A stretch of 57,102 bases of DNA from an uncultured Mycoplasmatota bacterium. GTDB taxonomy: Bacteria > Bacillota_I > Bacilli_A > RF39 > UBA660. Position 1 is the stretch's first letter; every line of letters begins with the position of its first letter. The notes under the pieces were generated by a model. That model did not search any database. It was given only the letters and a program-made list of their open reading frames with translations, and was not told the origin of the DNA. Location: assembly GCA_947646095.1 (NCBI GenBank), contig CANSFI010000009.1, positions 1 through 57,102 of the forward strand. The letters run 5' to 3'. Below are positions 26,035 through 31,844 of the stretch, in pieces. The position numbers and the translations under genes are program-made.

Positions 26035-26127
26035 ATGAGAAAGAAAGATGAATATCTTTGCACCATCATAATACTCCTTATTATTGTGATTTTAGTCATA
26101 TTAATAAAAATAGTACCAACTGTTTAA
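26035..26127 (+). CDS. Small hydrophobic peptide, 30 residues (candidate type I toxin)
   Basis: Encodes MRKKDEYLCTIIILLIIVIL and continues to a short polar C-terminus (IKIVPTV). A single Ile/Leu/Val membrane helix with a charged N-terminus. It has its own promoter, a strong AAGGAGG ribosome site locked in a hairpin, and a terminator 24 bp after the stop whose arm can pair with the 5' leader. This is the best-supported of the two small ORFs. No antisense RNA gene is proven. Alternatives include a membrane regulatory peptide of another kind. Confidence 0.6.
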   Translation: MRKKDEYLCTIIILLIIVILVILIKIVPTV

Positions 26128-26137
26128 GTCGGTACTA
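26111..26137 (+). promoter_or_regulatory. Hairpin at the 3' end of small ORF 2
   Basis: AGTACC/GGTACT with a 13-15 nt loop spanning the stop codon. It shares sequence with the long-range pairing elements, so it would compete with them. Confidence 0.5.
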
Positions 26138-26150
26138 ATACTGTTTTAAC

Positions 26151-26192
26151 GGAATAGTACCTAGCGCTTCAAAACTAGATATTCCTTTTTTA
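26151..26192 (+). terminator. Terminator of the small peptide genes
   Basis: GGAAT (26151-26155) and CTAG (26161-26164) pair with CTAG (26175-26178) and ATTCC (26181-26185), followed by six T. The 5' arm also contains the segment that can pair with the mRNA 5' leader. Confidence 0.75.
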
Positions 26193-26230
26193 TTTTATGC
26201 AAGTTTCCTTGACAAATACATATTATCATA

Positions 26231-26256
26231 AAAACGACTTTTTTACAAGTCGTTTT
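26231..26256 (-). terminator. Terminator after tRNA-Arg
   Basis: AAAACGACTT/AAGTCGTTTT with a 6-nt loop and a T-rich tail on the minus strand. Confidence 0.85.
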
Positions 26257-26264
26257 CTATTGTT

Positions 26265-26280
26265 ACTCGAAAGTTCGAGT
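26265..26280 (-). repeat. Perfect small inverted repeat in the tRNA-Arg trailer
   Basis: ACTCGAA/TTCGAGT with a 2-nt loop, between the tRNA 3' end and the terminator. Its TTCGA core echoes the tRNA T-loop. It may guide 3' trailer processing. Confidence 0.6.
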
Positions 26281-26292
26281 TTCCTATCAATC

Positions 26293-26370
<78 letters not shown>

Positions 26371-26539
26371 AATCATTTAAACAAATAGATTATACTATAA
26401 AAATAAATTATAATCAATACCTTTTAATATTATTTTTATAAATTTTTAGATACTGCCTTTATTATTTTATTATTAATGCAATGAAAAAATATTTATATTA
26501 ATAATTTACCTTCTATCAATAAAAACGATTAAAATCATC

Positions 26540-26573
26540 AAAAAAGAGTGTGATTAAAATCATTCTCTTTTAA
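26540..26573 (-). terminator. Terminator of the 26583-26804 gene
   Basis: AAAAGAG..TGAT paired with ATCA..CTCTTTT, followed by six T on the minus strand. Confidence 0.7.
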
Positions 26574-26582
26574 CTTATTCCT

Positions 26583-26804
26583 CTATATATCAATATATCT
26601 TCTTTTAGTTAATTTAGGATGTACTTCTAAATTATCTAAGTTTTCATTTGAAAGATTTTTTTCATTCTTTTGAAGTTCTAATAATTCTTGCTTTTTTATT
26701 TCTAATTCTCTTTTTAAATCCTCTATTTCATCCTCAATAAATGAAATACTCCACTCTAATCTTTCTTCTTTAGTTAGTTGTCTGTCAACATCATTGTTTA
26801 TCAT
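26583..26804 (-). CDS. Small coiled-coil protein, 73 residues
   Basis: Residues 12-55 form a heptad-rich coiled coil (EDEIEDLKRELEIKKQELLE), followed by a polar tail ending TKRRYIDI. Not recognised. The start is taken at the ATG at 26804, which has GGGGGA upstream; upstream in-frame codons lack a ribosome site. Single gene with its own terminator. Confidence 0.65.
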   Translation of the reverse strand: MINNDVDRQLTKEERLEWSISFIEDEIEDLKRELEIKKQELLELQKNEKNLSNENLDNLEVHPKLTKRRYIDI

Positions 26805-26931
26805 ATAATCCCCCATTACAATATTAAGTAGATAATTAATTATCTCTCTATATATTTTATCACACATTTTTAAAATTAAAAATAGTTTGTATAAAAATGT
26901 AAAATGTGGTTGCTAAAAGTTAACTTTTTTA

Positions 26932-26960
26932 TTGAAATAATATATATATCATACTATAAT
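26932..26960 (+). promoter_or_regulatory. Sigma-A promoter of the LytTR regulator gene
   Basis: TTGAAA (26932-26937), 17-nt spacer, TATAAT (26955-26960), 20 nt before the start codon. Confidence 0.75.
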
Positions 26961-26980
26961 ATAAAGGTAGGAGTAAATGT

Positions 26981-27619
26981 ATGATAAACATAATTATTTG
27001 TAGTGAAGATAAAAATTTCAGTAATACTTTCTCTTCTTTTATTTCTTCTTTCTTTAAATATGAAGGTATTAATTCAAATATAATTGTAATTACTAAATAT
27101 GGTACAGATTTTAAAAATACTTTTAAACTAAGTAACCAAATATACATATTAAATCACGAAGATAAGGATAATAGTTTTGATAGTATTTCTAAACAAATAT
27201 TAAGTACAAATAAGGATGCCTCTATTTTAATTATTACTGATAAAACTAAAAATAAATTTTTTAACTTTTTAAAAGGCTCTACTAAATTTCATAACAATGT
27301 TAATTTAAATAATAATAAAACTATTAATTTTAAAGATAAAAATACTTATTATTCATTAGTTTTAGATAAAATTCTATATATAACAACTGATACTAATCAT
27401 AGACAAACTGTTATCCAATATGAAAATAAAATATATAAAATTAGTAAACCTTTAAATATATTTATGGAACTATTAGATGAAAGATTTATACAAACTCATA
27501 GATCTTGTTATATCAATAAAAATAGATTAGAGTATATGGATTTAACAAATAATACCATTAAATTTGATAATAATATTTCTATTAATTATTTATCTAGAAA
27601 TTTTAAAAAGAAGTTTTAA
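26981..27619 (+). CDS. LytTR-domain regulator with degenerate receiver
   Basis: Residues 1-105 have the shape of a response-regulator receiver but lack its phosphorylation site: the expected (F)LD in beta-3 reads YILN (Asn58). Residues 115-212 are a LytTR DNA-binding domain like AgrA/ComE, with KILYITTDTNHRQTVIQY, KPLNIFMELLDERFIQTHRS and CYINKNRLEYMDL. LytTR regulators usually control peptide-based quorum sensing, bacteriocins or virulence. No histidine kinase is adjacent, consistent with phosphorylation-independent action. GTAGGAG precedes the ATG at 26981; a nearby ATG at 26977 is out of frame. Confidence 0.88.
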   Translation: MINIIICSEDKNFSNTFSSFISSFFKYEGINSNIIVITKYGTDFKNTFKLSNQIYILNHEDKDNSFDSISKQILSTNKDASILIITDKTKNKFFNFLKGSTKFHNNVNLNNNKTINFKDKNTYYSLVLDKILYITTDTNHRQTVIQYENKIYKISKPLNIFMELLDERFIQTHRSCYINKNRLEYMDLTNNTIKFDNNISINYLSRNFKKKF

Positions 27620-27652
27620 CCATTCATGCAATTTTTTTAACCTTTAATACAT

Positions 27653-27685
27653 AAAAACAACACATAAGGTTGTTTGTTTTTTTTA
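27653..27685 (+). terminator. Terminator of the LytTR gene
   Basis: AACAAC/GTTGTT with a 7-nt loop and a run of eight T after a G. Confidence 0.75.
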
Positions 27686-27716
27686 TACTGCTATACTTAA
27701 TATGGGATGTGATATT

Positions 27717-27815
27717 ATGTATTTTAAAACAAATATTAAAGTTAATATAATTATTAAAATAAATATTTTTAAAAATTTTATAAAGTTTATTAAAGATTTA
27801 ATTAATCTCTTTTAA
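27717..27815 (+). CDS. Candidate 32-residue cationic amphipathic peptide
   Basis: Encodes MYFKTNIKVNIIIKINIFKN followed by FIKFIKDLINLF. Seven Lys and one Asp with Ile/Phe/Leu spaced for an amphipathic helix; the C-terminal part resembles staphylococcal PSM-alpha peptides (IIKFIKGLIEKF). TATACT at 27692-27697 could be a -10 box. GGGATGTGAT is the only ribosome-site-like sequence. It lies just after the LytTR gene and overlaps the end of gerM convergently. In AT-rich DNA an ORF of this size can occur by chance, so the call is tentative. Confidence 0.35.
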   Translation: MYFKTNIKVNIIIKINIFKNFIKFIKDLINLF

Positions 27816-28766
27816 TACACTTTTATATACTTCTTCTTTATCAACTGAAAATACAAGTTTTTCTACATTATAATTATCTTCTACTGATAAGGATATTGTA
27901 TATATTACTTCTTCTAATATATCTTTGGTATCTAAATTATTTAATATTGAACTATTAAATTCTAATTGCATTACATTATCACTATTAGTTACTGATATTA
28001 GTTTAGTATTACTATCTAAAAAACTCATTAAATTACTATTATAATTAGTATTACCAGTTAATTCATCAATGACTATTTTTATTTTATCTCTATCATCATT
28101 TAGATACTTAGTAACAGGAACATAATAATAATTATCATTAAATTTACTAACATAATATACTGTTACTTGATTAATATCTTTAGCTTTAGTTAAGTTATAT
28201 TCTTTATTTATACCAAAACTACGATCTAAAGTAGATGGCAAATTTATTTTTGATTTAGGTAATTTAGTTAATATATCTCCATCAACAAATAGAACTATTT
28301 TATCTAATCCTTCAATAGTTGTTAATGTATATACAATAGCTTCAATTACTTTTTCTTCTTTTTCTTCTTCAACATTTAAAACTTCTTTAGAAAGATCTAA
28401 TTTTAAAACACCACCCTCATACTTTAAACTAAGTATTTTAGTATCACTAGGAATAAGTGATTTAAATCCATTTGGTATTTTACTTTCACCAGCACCATCT
28501 TTTATTAAGATTTCTAATAATTCTTTGGCTCTAGCCTCTACATCTGTTTCTTTAGAATTTAAAGCTACAGTTGCCATCGCTAGGTAATTGTTACTATCTT
28601 CTAAATAAACATTTCCAGTTACTATATTTTTATCAACATATTCTAATTCTTGTTTAATATCTTTTAAATTACTAGACTGTGGCTTAGGCATTAAATAAAC
28701 TAAAAATAGTGCGAATAAAGCTGATGTTGATACTAATATTTTTTTTATAGACATTTTCTTTAACAT
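27798..28766 (-). CDS. gerM: GerMN-domain sporulation/germination protein
   Basis: An N-terminal membrane anchor (residues 8-24) is followed by two GerMN domains, about residues 60-165 and 195-315. The first shows LAMATVALNSKE and GFKSLIPSDTKILSLK; the second shows VTVYYVSKFNDNYYYVPVTK and VIDELTG. GerM is made in the mother cell and is needed for the SpoIIIA-SpoIIQ channel and cortex in B. subtilis. GAGGTGAATT precedes the ATG. It follows gerE on the same strand with a terminator between. Confidence 0.9.
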   Translation of the reverse strand: MLKKMSIKKILVSTSALFALFLVYLMPKPQSSNLKDIKQELEYVDKNIVTGNVYLEDSNNYLAMATVALNSKETDVEARAKELLEILIKDGAGESKIPNGFKSLIPSDTKILSLKYEGGVLKLDLSKEVLNVEEEKEEKVIEAIVYTLTTIEGLDKIVLFVDGDILTKLPKSKINLPSTLDRSFGINKEYNLTKAKDINQVTVYYVSKFNDNYYYVPVTKYLNDDRDKIKIVIDELTGNTNYNSNLMSFLDSNTKLISVTNSDNVMQLEFNSSILNNLDTKDILEEVIYTISLSVEDNYNVEKLVFSVDKEEVYKSVLKEIN

Positions 28767-28791
28767 AATTCACCTCTAAATAATAATATGA

Positions 28792-28830
28792 AAAAAAATC
28801 ACTATTAATGCGATTTTATAGTGATATTTC
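28792..28830 (-). terminator. Terminator overlapping the gerE end
   Basis: ATCACTAT/ATAGTGAT with a 12-nt loop followed by eight T on the minus strand. The gerE stop codon is inside the stem. Confidence 0.85.
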
Positions 28831-29022
28831 CCCAAGTTTTAAAAGTTCTACCACGGCATTTGCTCTACCCTTAACCCCAAGCTTTTGCATAACATTAGAT
28901 ATATGATTTCGTACTGTTTTGTCACTTATATTTAAAACACTAGCTATTTCAGCTGTTGTGTTATTAATAACTAGCAAATCAAATACTTCTTTTTCTCTTT
29001 TTGTTAATATGCTTTTTGTCAT
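28816..29022 (-). CDS. gerE: LuxR-type HTH regulator GerE
   Basis: 68 residues made almost entirely of a LuxR/GerE helix-turn-helix: LTKREKEVFDLLVINNTTAE, IASVLNISDKTVRNHISNVM and QKLGVKGRANAVVELLKLG. Length and lack of a receiver domain match B. subtilis GerE (74 residues), the late mother-cell regulator of spore-coat genes. Placement among gerM, spoIIIAH and cotE supports this over other small LuxR proteins. A possible sigma-K promoter lies upstream. Confidence 0.9.
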   Translation of the reverse strand: MTKSILTKREKEVFDLLVINNTTAEIASVLNISDKTVRNHISNVMQKLGVKGRANAVVELLKLGEISL

Positions 29023-29066
29023 AAAATCCTCACTTCCCTACAAGATAGATTTATATTCACTCATAT

Positions 29067-29093
29067 TATTTTATGTGCAAATATAATTTAAGT
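29067..29093 (-). promoter_or_regulatory. Candidate sigma-K promoter of gerE
   Basis: Minus strand AC (29092-29093), 16-nt spacer, CATAAAATA (29067-29075), fitting the sigma-K pattern AC-N16/17-CATANNNTA. Known: gerE is sigma-K dependent in B. subtilis. Confidence 0.45.
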
Positions 29094-29112
29094 GAAAGAA
29101 ATGAACTAAAAT

Positions 29113-29137
29113 AAAAACTCGTAAAACGAGTTATTTT
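29113..29137 (-). terminator. Terminator overlapping the spoIIIAH end
   Basis: AACTCGT/ACGAGTT with a 2-3-nt loop followed by five T on the minus strand, starting at the spoIIIAH stop codon. Confidence 0.8.
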
Positions 29138-29652
29138 TGAAATTTAACAGATATATACATTTTAGTAGTATAGTTTTCTTGAATACTACGCATAATATTG
29201 TTTGCTAAAGAGGTATCATGCTTTTCACTAGCAATAACTACTCTTATTTGATCACCAGTTATTTTAACAAATGATTCTAATTTAAATTGTTCTTTAATTT
29301 TTTTTTCTAATTTTTCTTCTTCACCTCTGGTTACATTGATATCCTTCATTTTTTCAAATGCATTATTTTTATCTTCTACACTACTTTCTGCATTTGTAAG
29401 TATTTCTTTAAGTTCATCTAATTCTTTTATCATTTCTTCATCTGATTCTACTCTTAAAGCTACTAAAACACTACTTTCACTAACTTCTAAACTAACATTA
29501 GAGTCTTCCTCTTTTTCTTCATTTTCTTTTTTACTAGTTTGTGTATTATTATTTGTAAGTAATAATTCATTAGGCATTGTGACATAGTAAACACTTAATA
29601 CTAATATTAAACTAAACAACGTTAAAAACCATAAACTTTTTTTATTTATCAT
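29131..29652 (-). CDS. spoIIIAH: Stage III sporulation protein AH
   Basis: Single N-terminal membrane helix (SLWFLTLFSLILVLSVYYVT) followed by an acidic linker and a C-terminal SpoIIIAH/YscJ-like ring-building domain (residues 75-170, ending VKITGDQIRVVIASEKHD and an amphipathic last helix). It forms the mother-cell ring of the SpoIIIAH-SpoIIQ channel. In most spore formers it ends an eight-gene spoIIIA operon; here it is alone after thrS with its own terminator. AGGAGGAAT precedes the ATG. Confidence 0.88.
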   Translation of the reverse strand: MINKKSLWFLTLFSLILVLSVYYVTMPNELLLTNNNTQTSKKENEEKEEDSNVSLEVSESSVLVALRVESDEEMIKELDELKEILTNAESSVEDKNNAFEKMKDINVTRGEEEKLEKKIKEQFKLESFVKITGDQIRVVIASEKHDTSLANNIMRSIQENYTTKMYISVKFQK

Positions 29653-29709
29653 TATTATTCCTCCTGTGCTTATCTATTAAAATATATTACCATTTTTATA
29701 TTTTATTAC

Positions 29710-29738
29710 AAAAAAAAGAACTAAGATTATCTTAATTC
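29710..29738 (-). terminator. Terminator overlapping the thrS end
   Basis: Imperfect stem GAATTAAGA/TCTTAGTTC with a short loop and eight T on the minus strand; the thrS stop TAA is inside the stem. Confidence 0.75.
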
Positions 29739-31489
29739 ATTTTTTTACTATTTTCTTCTTCTTTTAAAAGGCCTAAAAAATCATCTATATTCAAAGTAAT
29801 GGTTTCTTCGCTACCATGTTTACGATAACTTATTTTATTTTGATCTCTTTCTTTATCACCTATTACTAAAGTATAAGGTATTTTTTTACTCCAACTTTCA
29901 CGCATTTTATAACCTAATTTTTCTTCACGACTATCAAGTTCTACTCTAATATTGTTATCAATTAATAATTGTTTTAGTTTACTAGCATATTCTAAATGAT
30001 AATTGTTATTTACTGGAATAATATTAACTTCGACTGGACTTAACCAAAGTGGAAAAGCTCCTTTAGTTACTTCAAGTAAATAAGCAATAAATCTATCGAT
30101 AGAACCTAGTATTGCTCTATGTAATACAACAGGTCTTTTTTTAGAACCATCAGAATCAATATAGGTTAAATCAAATCTTTCAGGAAGTAAAAAGTCTAGT
30201 TGACAAGTAGATAAAGTTAATTCATGACCAATAGCTGTTTTAATTTGAACATCTAATTTAGGTCCATAGAAAGCAGCTTCACCAACAGCTTCATTGTATT
30301 CAATACCTAAATCATCTAATACTTTTCTTAATGTATTTTCAGCCTTTTCCCACATTTCATCATCTTGAAAATATTTTTCTTTATCCATAGGGTCTCTTAA
30401 TGATAATCTAAAAGAATCAGGTTTTATATTAAAATCTTTATATACATCCAAAATCAAATTAACTACTTTTCCAAATTCTTCTTCTATTTGTTTTAAAGTC
30501 ACAAAAAGGTGAGCATCATTTTGGCAAAATGTTCTAACTCTTTCAATACCACAAACAGCTCCACTTGCTTCAAATCTAAAGTCGTGAGCAAGTTCTCCAA
30601 TTCTAATAGGTAAATCTTTATAAGAGTGTAATTCGTTTTTATAAACCAACATATGATGTGGACAGTTCATTGGTCGTAAAACAAATTCCTCACCTTCTCT
30701 TTCCATAACTGGAAACATGTCATCTTTATAATGATCCCAATGTCCACTTATTTTATATAAATCACTAGTAGCCATACAAGGAGTATATACATGTTTATAT
30801 CCAAGCTTTAATTCTTTATCTTTTATATATCTTTCTAATGTATCAAATATATAGGCTCCATTAGGTAACCATAGAGGTAAACCTTGACCAACTAAGTCAT
30901 GAGACATAAAGATTTTCAAATCTTTTCCTATTTTTCTATGATCTCTATTTTTACGATCTTCTAATTCTTCTAAATGTTTATTTAAATCTTCTTCTGTTTC
31001 AAAACAAATACCATAAATACGTTGTAAAACTTTGTTTTTAGAATCCCCTTTATAATAAGCACCACTTACTTTTAATAATTTAAAATGTTTTAAAAGTTTA
31101 GTATTTTTAATATGGGGTCCTCTACATAAATCTATAAATTCTCCTTGAGTATAAGCTGATATAACTTCATTATCATTCATATTTTCTATTAATTCTATTT
31201 TATATGGATTATTTTTAAACATTGCTAAAGCTTCACTTTTAGAAAGTTCCATTCTTTTAATTAATTTATCTTCTTTTACTATTTTTTTCATTTCTTTAGA
31301 TATTGTTTCTAAGTCATCTTCAGTAATTACTTTATCACCAAGATCAATATCATAATAAAATCCTTCTTCAATTACTGGGCCTACCCAAAATAAAGCGTTT
31401 GGATAAATTCTTTTAACTGCTTGAGCAAGCATATGGGCACAACTATGGTTTAATATACTTAAATTTTCATTTTCTTTAACATTAATCAT
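29732..31489 (-). CDS. thrS: Threonyl-tRNA synthetase
   Basis: Class II synthetase. The editing domain starts at residue 15 with NHSCAHMLAQAVKRIYP (HxxxH) and has LCRGPHI. The catalytic core shows the zinc Cys in RPMNCPHH, motif 2 FRFEASGAVCGIERVRTFCQ with QNDAHLF, and motif 3 HRAILGSIDRFIAYL. The anticodon-binding domain ends the protein. At 585 residues it lacks the N-terminal TGS domain of about 60 residues present in most bacterial ThrRS. Expression is controlled by the upstream T-box. Confidence 0.97.
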   Translation of the reverse strand: MINVKENENLSILNHSCAHMLAQAVKRIYPNALFWVGPVIEEGFYYDIDLGDKVITEDDLETISKEMKKIVKEDKLIKRMELSKSEALAMFKNNPYKIELIENMNDNEVISAYTQGEFIDLCRGPHIKNTKLLKHFKLLKVSGAYYKGDSKNKVLQRIYGICFETEEDLNKHLEELEDRKNRDHRKIGKDLKIFMSHDLVGQGLPLWLPNGAYIFDTLERYIKDKELKLGYKHVYTPCMATSDLYKISGHWDHYKDDMFPVMEREGEEFVLRPMNCPHHMLVYKNELHSYKDLPIRIGELAHDFRFEASGAVCGIERVRTFCQNDAHLFVTLKQIEEEFGKVVNLILDVYKDFNIKPDSFRLSLRDPMDKEKYFQDDEMWEKAENTLRKVLDDLGIEYNEAVGEAAFYGPKLDVQIKTAIGHELTLSTCQLDFLLPERFDLTYIDSDGSKKRPVVLHRAILGSIDRFIAYLLEVTKGAFPLWLSPVEVNIIPVNNNYHLEYASKLKQLLIDNNIRVELDSREEKLGYKMRESWSKKIPYTLVIGDKERDQNKISYRKHGSEETITLNIDDFLGLLKEEENSKKMN

Positions 31490-31608
31490 TTTCTTTTCCC
31501 TCCTAATTTATTTTCTTTTGATAATTGCGATAGTTCTTTAATACTATCACAAATATTTGTTTGATATACAATACTTTTTCTCTTTTTACATAACTTTTAT
31601 ATTATATA

Positions 31609-31808
31609 AAAAAACCCCTTTTATTTAAAGGAGCGTATAAACGCGGTACCATCCTACCTTGTAACTTAATTTATGATAACGGAATTACCGGAAATTCTTT
31701 TCAGACTCTGCTTTGAGGTAGTAATTAATAAATTTATCAATTAGGCTCACACCAACCCTAACTCGCTTTATGACTACATTTAAAAACCATGTCCTCTTCA
31801 TTGCATTT
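31609..31808 (-). promoter_or_regulatory. T-box riboswitch leader of thrS
   Basis: The minus strand carries the T-box core GGATGGTACCGCG (around 31641-31655), the Stem I GGTGTGAGCC segment, and a specifier ACC (31717-31719), a threonine codon. It ends in a terminator, CTCCTTT/AAAGGGG followed by seven T (about 31609-31633), just before the ribosome site. Uncharged tRNA-Thr would favour the antiterminator and raise thrS expression. Confidence 0.92.
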
Positions 31809-31816
31809 ATGTATTT

Positions 31817-31844
31817 ATTTTATCACTTTTAGAAAAATAGTCAA
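31817..31844 (-). promoter_or_regulatory. Promoter of the thrS T-box leader
   Basis: Minus strand TTGACT (31839-31844), 16-nt spacer, TAAAAT (31817-31822). The -35 overlaps the 3' end of the upstream RNB-domain gene. Confidence 0.7.

Larger units (their letters stand above)
25988..26163 (+). promoter_or_regulatory. Long-range 5'-3' complementarity in the small ORF 2 mRNA
   Basis: Bases 25988-25999 (TAGGTACTATTC) are perfectly complementary to 26152-26163 (GAATAGTACCTA). The same ATAGTACC word recurs at the end of the ORF (26110-26117), and GGTACTA lies at 26131-26137. Several mutually exclusive pairings are therefore possible. Such 5'-3' interactions keep toxin mRNAs such as hok and aapA1 untranslated until they are processed. 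Confidence 0.55.

Noticed and set aside
26204-26211. AAGTTTCC complementary to GGAAACTT in the small ORF 1 leader (25782-25789)
   Set aside because: It lies beyond the terminator of the small-peptide transcript, and 8 nt of complementarity is expected by chance at this distance.
26929-27147. Minus-strand ORF of 72 codons over the LytTR gene start
   Set aside because: It overlaps a gene with a clear domain and promoter and has no ribosome site of its own.
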